From positions 62,001-126,000 of the forward strand of contig JAJFGB010000005.1 of the NCBI GenBank assembly GCA_021776335.1: DNA of 64,000 nt. Direction: 5' to 3'. The DNA is from Hyphococcus sp. (lineage in GTDB: Bacteria > Pseudomonadota > Alphaproteobacteria > Caulobacterales > Parvularculaceae). A program made the position numbers and the translations under genes. Shown here in pieces: positions 9,298 through 17,096 of this stretch. The notes beneath the pieces were generated by a model. The model had not been told where the DNA came from, searched no databases, and saw only the letters and a list, made by a program, of their open reading frames with translations. Numbering within the stretch: position 1 is the stretch's first letter; each line of letters starts with the position of its first letter.

Positions 9298-11976
9298 GTG
9301 AAGAAGACACTCCTGAATTGCACGTCTGCCACAGTCGCGATTGTGGCCGCCACCGGCTTTTCGTTCACCAGCGCTTATGCGCAAGGCGAAGGCGAACTCG
9401 TTGACTCGAATGTCGATGTGGTTATCTCGGTCGGCACACGTCGCGCCGCGCGCTCTGCTGCGGATTCGCCAGCGCCCGTTGATGTGATTGGCGGAAACGA
9501 GCTGCGGAATCAGGGCGACACCGATCTCAGCAATCTTCTGAGAACGTCGGTGCCGTCTTACAATGTGAATACGCAGCCGATTTCCGACGCTGCGACACTC
9601 GTTCGGCCCGCCAACCTTCGTGGCCTGGCGCCGGACTCAACGCTGGTTCTCGTTAACGGCAAACGCCGACATCGCGCAGCAGTTATTTCCTTCCTCGGCG
9701 GCGGTATTTCAGACGGGTCACAAGGCGCTGATATCTCCGTTATCCCAGCGATCGCGTTGAAGCAGGTTGAAGTTCTGCGCGACGGCGCCGCATCACAGTA
9801 CGGTTCGGATGCCATCGCCGGCGTTATCAACTTCGTGCTGCGCGACGCGCCCGACGGCATCACGGCCGAAGGCCAATGGGGTTCAACCTATGAGGGCGAT
9901 GGCGATCAGTACAAATTTGCCGCGAATATCGGACTGCCAATTCCCGTCGGCGAGGGCGGCTTTTTCAATATCAGTGCTGAGTACGGTGAGACCGACGCAA
10001 CAAGTCGTTCGACACAGCGCACTGATGCGGCGGCGCTGATAGCTGCAGGCAATACAGCCGTGGCCAACCCTGCGCAGATCTGGGGCCAGCCCAACGTCAA
10101 TGACGATTATACCATCTTTGCCAACATGGCCGTTCCATTTTCCGATCTGGTCGAAGCGTATGCATTCGGCAATTACTCAGCGCGTCAGGTCGAAGGCGGC
10201 TTCTTCTTTCGTAACCCGAATACGCGCGGCAGCGTAAACTCCAATGATGGCGGCGCGACATTATTGGTTGGCGATTTGACGACTGACGGTTCCGGTGCGT
10301 GCCCCACCATTGCGATTACTAACAACGTGCCCGATCCAGTTAACCTGGCTATCGTTGCCGCTGACCCAGATTGCTTTGTTTTCAATGAACTCTTGCCGGG
10401 TGGGTTCACGCCTCGCTTTGGTGGTGATCTCGAAGATAAGTCGGTGGTTGCGGGTATCCGCGGGGAGATCCCCTTTGGTTCCGGGCTGAGCTATGACATC
10501 AGCTATACTTATGGCCGGAACGACGTTGATTTCTTTATCAACAATACGATTAATGCGAGCCTCGGGCCGAATACGCCGAGAGATTTTATGCCTGGCGGCT
10601 ATTCGCAGATCGACAATAATCTGAATGTTGATTTCGGGTATTCTGTTCCGGTCGGTTTGTTCGCATCGGATCTGCACCTTGCTCTTGGTTTTGAACATCG
10701 CTCTGAAGAGTTTCAGATCAGAGCAGGCGACCCCGCATCTTTCCAGATTGGCCCATTGGCGGCGCCATCCGCGGCGTTTCCGGCCGGCCAGGGTTTTTCA
10801 TCTAGTTCAAACGGTTTTGGCGGTTTCACGACAGCGAGTGCTGGCGCGAATGAGCAAAAAAACTACGCCATTTATGGTGAAGTTGAGACCGAAATTACCG
10901 AAGAGTTCACGCTTCAAGGCGCTGTTCGATACGAAGACTTTTACGACTCTTTCGGTGATACGCTGAACTATAAAATCGGCGCTTTGTATGCTATTTCAGA
11001 TAATCTCAGCATACGCTCGACCTACAGCACCGGTTTCCACGCGCCGACAGCCGGCCAGTCAAATGTCACAAATATAACGACTGCGTTCAGTGGCGCGACT
11101 TTGGTTGATCAGGGCACAATTCCACTGTCGAGCCCTGCTGGTCAGTTCATCGCTGATTTCATTGTGGCGAATGGTGGCGCCCGTCCGACATTGGGGCCTG
11201 AAAATTCCAACAACTTCTCGGTTGGCGCCGCGCTGGATGTGGGCAATGTCAAACTCACGATCGACTTCTTCAATATTCTTGTGGATGACCGTATTTCGAT
11301 TTCGGAGCAGCAAGACTTCCTTGGGGCGCTTCAACAGACTGCAACAACCAACATGGTTGCGTTTGCGCCCACGGACACAACAAGCCAATTGTTGAACCTA
11401 CTGGACGGCGCAGGCGTGTTGAGCGCGGCTGATTTTGCTGGCTCAGAGGATCTGACGAGCTTTGGTTTCTTCAACAACGATTTTGACACGCGCACGCGTG
11501 GCATGGACTTCATCTTGAGCACCGGCTTTGATATTATTGATGGCGGCACCACTGATTTGAATTGGGCCACCAACTGGACGCAAACGAGAGTAACCCGCCG
11601 CGGTACGCTGGGCGACGGTCGTCTTCGCCAATTGGAAGAAAACATTCCAAACTGGCGGAGCAATTTGACGCTGACGCATCGTCAAGGTCCATTCCGCGGC
11701 CTCTTCCGTGCGAACTACTATGGCAGTTTCTTTGAAGACCATCTGGACTCGGGTCTCGCACTGCCAATCGATGCGCCTAGCCAGATGACCTTTGATGTGG
11801 AAATGGGTTATCAGGTGATCGACAATATCGAGGTGATTGCCGGCGCCAGAAACGTCTTTAACAGCTTTCCAACGGACAATCCGTTTGCAGGTGTTGCCGG
11901 CGCATCCTATCCGGTGACCGCGCCAGGCGGCTTCACTGGCGGGTCCTACTACTTCAAGGTTCGTGCTGAGTTCTGA
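9298..11976 (+). CDS. TonB-dependent outer-membrane receptor
   Basis: An 892-residue receptor starting with GTG, fixed by AAGGAGGG eight bases upstream. Residues 1-29 form a Sec signal peptide ending AYA before QGEGE. The plug follows (about 45-165), with SPAPVDVIGGNEL, VLVNGKRRHR, EVLRDGAASQYGSDAIAGVINFV. The remaining 700 or so residues are a 22-strand barrel, closing on the terminal aromatic motif FKVRAEF. It takes up a bulky substrate through the outer membrane using TonB/ExbBD energy. Siderophore, vitamin or glycan cannot be distinguished; receptors of this 'RRHR' plug type in related bacteria are numerous and mostly unassigned. It is a single-gene unit ending at a strong terminator. No Fur-like box is evident upstream. 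Confidence 0.95.
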   Translation: MKKTLLNCTSATVAIVAATGFSFTSAYAQGEGELVDSNVDVVISVGTRRAARSAADSPAPVDVIGGNELRNQGDTDLSNLLRTSVPSYNVNTQPISDAATLVRPANLRGLAPDSTLVLVNGKRRHRAAVISFLGGGISDGSQGADISVIPAIALKQVEVLRDGAASQYGSDAIAGVINFVLRDAPDGITAEGQWGSTYEGDGDQYKFAANIGLPIPVGEGGFFNISAEYGETDATSRSTQRTDAAALIAAGNTAVANPAQIWGQPNVNDDYTIFANMAVPFSDLVEAYAFGNYSARQVEGGFFFRNPNTRGSVNSNDGGATLLVGDLTTDGSGACPTIAITNNVPDPVNLAIVAADPDCFVFNELLPGGFTPRFGGDLEDKSVVAGIRGEIPFGSGLSYDISYTYGRNDVDFFINNTINASLGPNTPRDFMPGGYSQIDNNLNVDFGYSVPVGLFASDLHLALGFEHRSEEFQIRAGDPASFQIGPLAAPSAAFPAGQGFSSSSNGFGGFTTASAGANEQKNYAIYGEVETEITEEFTLQGAVRYEDFYDSFGDTLNYKIGALYAISDNLSIRSTYSTGFHAPTAGQSNVTNITTAFSGATLVDQGTIPLSSPAGQFIADFIVANGGARPTLGPENSNNFSVGAALDVGNVKLTIDFFNILVDDRISISEQQDFLGALQQTATTNMVAFAPTDTTSQLLNLLDGAGVLSAADFAGSEDLTSFGFFNNDFDTRTRGMDFILSTGFDIIDGGTTDLNWATNWTQTRVTRRGTLGDGRLRQLEENIPNWRSNLTLTHRQGPFRGLFRANYYGSFFEDHLDSGLALPIDAPSQMTFDVEMGYQVIDNIEVIAGARNVFNSFPTDNPFAGVAGASYPVTAPGGFTGGSYYFKVRAEF

Positions 11977-12002
11977 TCTGGATCAAGACCGTTCAATGAA
12001 TG

Positions 12003-12031
12003 AAAAGGGGCGCTTCGGCGCCCCTTTTTTT
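12003..12031. terminator. Bidirectional rho-independent terminator
   Basis: A seven-pair GC stem (GGGGCGC/GCGCCCC) with a TTCG tetraloop at 12014-12017 is extended by four A-T pairs, with AAAA on the left and a run of seven T on the right. It can therefore terminate both the TonB receptor (plus) and the phosphotransferase gene (minus), whose stop codon overlaps its right edge. Confidence 0.93.
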
Positions 12032-13097
12032 ATGCGCCGGCTTTGGTTGCATAATGCCAGGCAAGCGCTGCGAGCGGTTGAATTTGCTTGCCCATTTCAA
12101 TTGCTCGCGGTGATGATGCGTTGCCCTGTAGTGCGCGCGCATAAACGCCCTGCGCGATGGAAGCGAGCCGGAACATATTATAGGAAAGACAGAAGTCGAG
12201 ATCAGTAACGCCGGTGCGCCCGGTGCGTTTTGAATAATGCTCGACGATATCTTCCAGCGTTGGAATGCCAAGCGCGGCGATATCAATACCGGCAAGACCG
12301 CCGCGCACTGACCGCGGAAAATGCCACGCCATCAAAAAATAGGTAAAGTCCGCAAGTGGATGACCAAGTGTTGATAGTTCCCAATCGAGGACCGCCAGGG
12401 TTTTGGGTTGTGTTGGATGCATGATCGCATTGTCAAATCGGAAGTCGCCATGGACGATGCTGACGGCATCATCTTCGGGAATGGCGCTTGGCAACCAGTC
12501 GATTAACGCGTTCATTTCCTTGATTTTTTCAGTTTCTGCGGCCAAATATTGTTTAGACCAGCGGCCAATCTGGCGCTCGAAATAATTGCCCGGCTTGCCG
12601 TAATCGCCGAGGCCTGCTGCCTGATAGTCGGTTAGATGAAGATCGGCGAGCGTATCGACGAGAGCGTAAAAAAGCGGCGCGCGCTCTTCCTTACTGACCT
12701 CCGGCAGGCTTGAATCCCAAAAAATTCGCCCCTCAACAAAATCCATAATAAAGAACGGGGTGCCGATAATATCCGGGTCTTCACAGAGCGCATATGTCTT
12801 CGGCGCCGGGAAGCCCTGAGCGTTAAGCGCGGTCATTACTTTATATTCACGCTCAACTGCATGCGCCGATGGCAAGAGCTTGCCCGGCGGTTTGCGGCGC
12901 AGGACGTATTTCTTGCTGGGTGTCGTCAACAGATAGGTAGGATTGGACTGTCCGCCCTTGAATTTTTTGACCGTAAAGGGCGCTTCAAACCCTTCCACAT
13001 TGGTCGTCATGAACGCCGTGAGGCCGGCCTCGTCGAACTTTAGATGCTCGGGCGTTTCTGCCAGGCCAGCGAAATCGGTGGAGGGGTTGGAGGACAT
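12030..13097 (-). CDS. Aminoglycoside-phosphotransferase-fold kinase (ACAD10/11-like phosphotransferase)
   Basis: A 355-residue member of the APH/choline kinase-like family. It has the N-lobe Lys region (YVLRRKPPGKLLP), the catalytic loop HGDFRFDNAIMHP (about residue 215) and the metal-binding LDWELSTLGHPLADF about 20 residues later. The closest described relatives are the kinase domains fused to acyl-CoA dehydrogenases in ACAD10/11, which phosphorylate 4-hydroxy acyl-CoAs. A role in hydroxy-acid or acyl-CoA metabolism is therefore plausible but not shown. AGGAG lies nine bases before the ATG. It is the last gene of the purD operon. Confidence 0.88.
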   Translation of the reverse strand: MSSNPSTDFAGLAETPEHLKFDEAGLTAFMTTNVEGFEAPFTVKKFKGGQSNPTYLLTTPSKKYVLRRKPPGKLLPSAHAVEREYKVMTALNAQGFPAPKTYALCEDPDIIGTPFFIMDFVEGRIFWDSSLPEVSKEERAPLFYALVDTLADLHLTDYQAAGLGDYGKPGNYFERQIGRWSKQYLAAETEKIKEMNALIDWLPSAIPEDDAVSIVHGDFRFDNAIMHPTQPKTLAVLDWELSTLGHPLADFTYFLMAWHFPRSVRGGLAGIDIAALGIPTLEDIVEHYSKRTGRTGVTDLDFCLSYNMFRLASIAQGVYARALQGNASSPRAIEMGKQIQPLAALAWHYATKAGA

Positions 13098-13111
13098 CGG
13101 GCGGGCTCCTC

Positions 13112-13390
13112 TTAGGCGGCGCGAAAATGTTCTGTGATCATTAACACGCCAATGACGGTAAAGCCGACACCGGCGAGCAGCTTCAGCGGCAGATCTGCAA
13201 AATAACGATCTATGGCTGCGCCCAATAATGTCGCGGCGGCAGTTGAGGCGACCAGCGCTGCTGATGCAGCGAAAAAAACCAGAAACTTTGATCGCCCGTC
13301 TTCGCTGGCAAACAAAATCGTTGCAAGTTGTGTTTTGTCGCCTAGTTCAGCCAGAAAGACAGTTGCGAATACTGTAAGAAACATGGTCAT
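13112..13390 (-). CDS. GDT1/TMEM165 (UPF0016) family protein, single-domain form
   Basis: A 92-residue protein with three membrane spans and one copy of the family signature ELGDKTQ (residues 15-21). The family transports Mn2+/Ca2+ against protons. Canonical members carry two such motifs in two repeats, so this is a half-size form expected to dimerise. It overlaps the upstream hydrolase gene by four bases (ATGA-type coupling) and lies 14 bases ahead of the phosphotransferase. No Mn-responsive leader (yybP-ykoY-type RNA) is recognisable, and its position inside an operon argues against one. Confidence 0.88.
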   Translation of the reverse strand: MTMFLTVFATVFLAELGDKTQLATILFASEDGRSKFLVFFAASAALVASTAAATLLGAAIDRYFADLPLKLLAGVGFTVIGVLMITEHFRAA

Positions 13391-14277
13391 AGGGCTGCCG
13401 TTTTGATCCTATTGTGAAATTCCTGAAACGCTTTCAAGACGCGCTCCGGCGCCTCTGTGTGCGGATAATGTCCAATATCTTCCAGCAGAACTGCATCTGC
13501 ATTCGGGATTTGTTCCAGGTAGTATTCATATAAATGTTTGCCTGAAATTGGGTCTGCACCACCATCGATCAGACGCAAGGGAACGGTCGTGTTTTGCAGG
13601 GCGCCGACCCAGCGTTCCCTTTGGGCTTTGCGCTCGGGGATATATTGCAAAAGTTTGTGGAAGATTTTTTGGCCGTCATGTTCAGAAATGAGTGTCCAAT
13701 GCACGTCAATCTCAATGTCGGGCGCTTTGGTCGCTGGTCCAAAAATCTGATTAAAACTCTGACGCAGTTTGTCACGTGACAACATGAAACCCATAAGCCA
13801 CCCAAGCGGGGTCAGTCCCAGTTTCTGCACGGGACGCGCCCGATGTTGTTCGGGAAATAATCCGCCGTTCAAGAAGCAAACTGAGTTGATAGCAAAACTC
13901 AGCGCGCCTTCATTGTGTCGCGCAAGCAATTCCTGCGCTGCTGTGTTGCCATAGTCATGAACAAATAAATGCGCATCGCCCACGCCAAGGCTCGCCAATA
14001 ACATTTCCTGCAGGTCAGCCTGGTGCATCAGGCTATAGCGAATATTTTTCGGTTTATCGGAAAGCCCGAAGCCAAGCATATCGAGGGCGGCGAGATTGAA
14101 TTTATTTTCCAGCGGACCCCAGATTCCAGACCAATCCCAAGATGATGTCGGGAAACCATGGATCAAAACCAGCCAGGGTTTGTTGTCATCCGGATTTTTC
14201 GTCACCCAATAGGCGATGCGATTGCCGTTTGCGTCGAAATATTGCGTCTCCGATCGCCATTGGTCGAGTGGTTTCAT
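13387..14277 (-). CDS. Alpha/beta-fold hydrolase
   Basis: A 296-residue alpha/beta hydrolase. It shows the oxyanion segment LIHGFPTSSWDWS (about 37-49), a cap region around residues 140-200, DGGADPISG with a candidate acidic residue, and GHYPHTEAPE carrying the likely catalytic His near the C-terminus. At the usual nucleophile elbow the protein reads LFVHDYGN, so the nucleophile is an Asp as in epoxide hydrolases and haloalkane dehalogenases rather than a Ser. Epoxide hydrolase or dehalogenase-like activity is possible; the substrate is unknown. It overlaps both neighbours by four bases, so it is translated with purD and the GDT1-type gene. Confidence 0.85.
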   Translation of the reverse strand: MKPLDQWRSETQYFDANGNRIAYWVTKNPDDNKPWLVLIHGFPTSSWDWSGIWGPLENKFNLAALDMLGFGLSDKPKNIRYSLMHQADLQEMLLASLGVGDAHLFVHDYGNTAAQELLARHNEGALSFAINSVCFLNGGLFPEQHRARPVQKLGLTPLGWLMGFMLSRDKLRQSFNQIFGPATKAPDIEIDVHWTLISEHDGQKIFHKLLQYIPERKAQRERWVGALQNTTVPLRLIDGGADPISGKHLYEYYLEQIPNADAVLLEDIGHYPHTEAPERVLKAFQEFHNRIKTAAL

Positions 14278-15548
14278 GCATCTCGCTCCAAAGCGCGCCA
14301 GGCGATGTCCCGGCGATAAAAGCCTTCCGGCCAGTCGATGGCGTCGACGCCCTCATAAGCACGCGCCACTGCCTCACCGATTGATGCGGCGGTTGCGGTG
14401 ACATTCAACACACGGCCGCCACCAGCATGGAGTGCGCCGTTTTCTTCTTTGGTGCCCGCGTGAAACACCACGACATCGGAAAGCGCATTGGCGTCGTTGA
14501 CGCCACTGATGAGTGATCCCTTTTTGTAGGCGCCTGGATACCCTTCTGTCGCCATCACGACGAGCGCGGCGGCATCGTCGCGCCAGTTGATTGATGCGCC
14601 CTTCAGCGCTCCAGTTGCAGCAGCGTAGAGGACCGGCAGCAGATCGCTTTCCATCCGGCGCATGAGAATCTGACATTCCGGATCACCAAAGCGCGCATTG
14701 ATCTCAACCAGGCGAGGACGCTCATCTTTGATCATCAAGCCCGCATAAAGAACGCCTATATATGGCATTCCGCGCGCGCGCATTTCCGCGACGATCGGCT
14801 CGACAATTTCATTCATGGTGCGCTCGAACACGGCGGGCGTGAAAACCGGTGCTGGCGAATAGGCGCCCATGCCGCCAGTGTTCGGGCCTTTGTCTCCTTC
14901 AAAGGCGCGCTTGTGGTCCTGGGCGGCGATCATTGGAACAATTGATGTTCCATCCGTGATGGCGAAAAAACTTGCTTCTTCGCCGGCCATGAATTCTTCG
15001 ATCACAATTGAAGCGCTCGCCGCGCCGAACTGGCCGGAAAGCATCTCCCTGACCGCTGCGTCAGCCTCGTCGAGCGTCTCAGCAATGACGACACCTTTAC
15101 CCGCAGCCAGGCCATCCGCTTTGATCACATAAGGTGGGGTCTGTTCGCGCAGAAAAGCCTTCGCTGGCGCCTGTTCGCTAAATTGGCCAAAGGCGGCGGT
15201 GGGCGCTCCAGCAGCGGCGCACACCTCTTTCATGAAACCCTTCGAGCTTTCCAGCTGGGCGGCGCTGGCGTCCGGTCCGAAGCAGGCAACGCCCGCCGCA
15301 CGCAATTTGTCGCCCAGACCGTCCGCCAGAGGGGCCTCTGGACCCACCACGACAAGATCGATTTCATTTTCCCGCGCAAATGCGGTAATCGCCTCTAGGT
15401 CGTTTTCCGGGATGGATAATTTTTCACCAAGCCGATTGAGACCGGGATTGCCAGGCGCCAAATAAAGCTTGGTCAAATTGGGGCTTTGCGCAATTTTCCA
15501 TCCCAGCGCATGTTCCCTACCGCCGCCGCCGATTAACAGGACTTTCAC
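14274..15548 (-). CDS. purD: Phosphoribosylamine-glycine ligase
   Basis: GAR synthetase, the second step of purine synthesis: it joins glycine to phosphoribosylamine with ATP. The N-terminus VKVLLIGGGGREHALG, the ATP-grasp lysine segment YVIKADGLAAGKGV, and EINARFGDPECQ for metal binding are all intact. The start is a GTG at 15548: it gives the normal N-terminus, and GGAG sits nine bases upstream. An in-frame ATG 57 bases further up (15605) would add 19 unusual residues and collide with the divergent gene's start. Length is about 424 residues, as expected. It heads a four-gene operon with four-base overlaps. Confidence 0.96.
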   Translation of the reverse strand: MKVLLIGGGGREHALGWKIAQSPNLTKLYLAPGNPGLNRLGEKLSIPENDLEAITAFARENEIDLVVVGPEAPLADGLGDKLRAAGVACFGPDASAAQLESSKGFMKEVCAAAGAPTAAFGQFSEQAPAKAFLREQTPPYVIKADGLAAGKGVVIAETLDEADAAVREMLSGQFGAASASIVIEEFMAGEEASFFAITDGTSIVPMIAAQDHKRAFEGDKGPNTGGMGAYSPAPVFTPAVFERTMNEIVEPIVAEMRARGMPYIGVLYAGLMIKDERPRLVEINARFGDPECQILMRRMESDLLPVLYAAATGALKGASINWRDDAAALVVMATEGYPGAYKKGSLISGVNDANALSDVVVFHAGTKEENGALHAGGGRVLNVTATAASIGEAVARAYEGVDAIDWPEGFYRRDIAWRALERDA

Positions 15549-15604
15549 TTGGGTCTTCTCCGCTTTTCCACCGTCGCGTTTAAGCGCCCCATGCGCGCTG
15601 ATCA

Positions 15605-16993
15605 ATGCCGCGCCGCATGACCGGAAAAAAAAGTAAAAGACGTTCCTTGAGGGCGACAGCTAACGCTGTCGTGGGGGCGATCCGTCAGGATTGCCGCCGT
15701 TTTCACCGTCTTTGGGGAAAAATATATGGCCCATGGGGCCGATCCAGTGCGCGTTTCCTCGATTCAATTGCCGCCAATGACCGGCGCAGGTTTGCCACAT
15801 CTATCGCCATTGCGTTGTCGATCAATCTCATTGTTCTGACGGCTCTGGCGGTATTTGGTCGAGTGCGCATCTGGATTCCCAACGCGCCGAGCAGCACGAT
15901 TACGGTGACGCTGGTCGAGCCGCAATTGCCGGATGCGGTCTTGCTTCGCGATCCAGAATTGACGCCGGAACCAGAGCCTGAACCCGAACCCGAAATCGTA
16001 GAGGAACCCGAGCCGGAACCAGAGCCGGAGCCGGAGCCTGAGCCTGAGCCGGAGCCGGAGCCGGAGCCTGAACCTGAACCAGAGCCAGAGCCAGAGCCAG
16101 AGCCTGAACCAGAGCCCGAACCCGAACTCGAGATTAATCTCGATATGGAGCCGCTATTTGCGCCCCCAGCCGAAGACCCTGAACCACTCATTCCAGATCC
16201 GGCGCCGGCGGCGGAAGATGAACTCTCCTTGCCGCAACCGGAAGAGGTGGTTGAACAGACACCCCTGGACGATGATCCCGACCCATTGGTTTCCGTGGAG
16301 CCCGAAACGCATCAGGCGGCGGGCCTCGAGGAACTCGTTGGCGATGAGGATGGCGACGGCGAAGATACCGCCAGCGATGAGCCGGACGAAGAAGACGAAA
16401 TCGAAGCGCCTGAGGAAGTGATTGCTGAAGAGCCTGCGCAAAATGATGATTTCTTCGATCAAGAACCGGTATTTGGCGGCCGACGTTTCGTTGCGCCGCG
16501 TGTCCAATTGCCAATAGGTGAGACACCGGTGGCGCCTGGTTCGTCGGGCGTTGTCGCCATTTTCTGTCCGGAACAGTTTGAAAATGAGGATAAGGCAATG
16601 GAATGCGCCGGGCGCCGTGAGCTGCGTTCAGGTTGGCGGCCGGGCGACAGCGGAGAAGACTGGACGCGCGCTACAGAGCTATTGAAAACTGCGCGCGAGC
16701 AAGGCCAGGCGGGTCCTGATCTTGATAAGATTGTTGGTCCAATAGAGGCGCGCCGCTTGCGCAATGACCGCCTGTTGCGTGACCTCAGAGGACAGCAACG
16801 GGGCATCGATCAGGCTACCGATCAAGCCAATGGCGCTGACGATAACATTATGCGCGGCGTTGAAGGGAACCGTCCGGACATCGGTCCGACACCCTTCGAG
16901 CCGAACTGGACGCTGCCCGAAAACGGTGAGCTTAGCCAGAAAGAGATCGACGAGTTACGCGAGGCCCTCGAAGAAGCAGAACGAAATCGGTAG
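15605..16993 (+). CDS. Membrane protein with long Glu-Pro repeat (TonB/TolA-like architecture), function unknown
   Basis: A 462-residue protein: a basic N-terminus, one membrane span (about residues 62-80, [19 protein letters not shown]), then a short [11 protein letters not shown] segment like those following the anchor of energy transducers. Next comes an acidic Glu-Pro rod (about 120-175), a further acidic Asp/Glu/Pro-rich stretch to about 285, and a charged helical C-terminal domain with two cysteines (FCPEQF, MECAGRR). The rod would stiffly cross the periplasm as in TonB, but no TonB C-terminal fold is recognisable. It sits between purD and xseA. Alternative ATG start four codons downstream. 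Function not known. Confidence 0.75.
   Translation: MPRRMTGKKSKRRSLRATANAVVGAIRQDCRRFHRLWGKIYGPWGRSSARFLDSIAANDRRRFATSIAIALSINLIVLTALAVFGRVRIWIPNAPSSTITVTLVEPQLPDAVLLRDPELTPEPEPEPEPEIVEEPEPEPEPEPEPEPEPEPEPEPEPEPEPEPEPEPEPEPEPELEINLDMEPLFAPPAEDPEPLIPDPAPAAEDELSLPQPEEVVEQTPLDDDPDPLVSVEPETHQAAGLEELVGDEDGDGEDTASDEPDEEDEIEAPEEVIAEEPAQNDDFFDQEPVFGGRRFVAPRVQLPIGETPVAPGSSGVVAIFCPEQFENEDKAMECAGRRELRSGWRPGDSGEDWTRATELLKTAREQGQAGPDLDKIVGPIEARRLRNDRLLRDLRGQQRGIDQATDQANGADDNIMRGVEGNRPDIGPTPFEPNWTLPENGELSQKEIDELREALEEAERNR
16004..16126 (+). repeat. Imperfect hexanucleotide repeat coding (Glu-Pro)n
   Basis: Forty-one codons alternate Glu and Pro. Codon choice varies (GAG/GAA with CCG/CCA/CCT/CCC), so the DNA is an imperfect six-base tandem repeat. 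A shorter EP run precedes it (about 15964-15993), broken by IVEE. The reverse strand reads as a Gly-Ser run, which is a shadow. Such tracts can change length by slippage in units of two residues without frameshift. Confidence 0.9.
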
Positions 16994-17060
16994 GTGACGA
17001 ATCGCTCAAATTGGAATTGCTTGCTTAAAAATGGTCAGCATACAAATGAGCATTAGATGT

Positions 17061-17092
17061 GAGGGTGTGGCGATCATCTCGCCACACCCCTC
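17061..17092. terminator. Hairpin terminator between convergent genes
   Basis: GAGGGTGTGGCGA (17061-17073) pairs with TCGCCACACCCCTC (17079-17092) around the loop TCATC, with one bulged C. The stem is strong, but only scattered T follow on the plus side. It lies between the stop codons of the converging Glu-Pro protein and TPR protein genes, as expected for a shared transcription stop. Confidence 0.7.
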
Positions 17093-17096
17093 ATTA

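Noticed and set aside
15703-16191. A 162-residue minus-strand frame made largely of Gly-Ser repeats
   Set aside because: It is the complement of the Glu-Pro codons of the plus-strand gene; no ribosome-binding site and no family.
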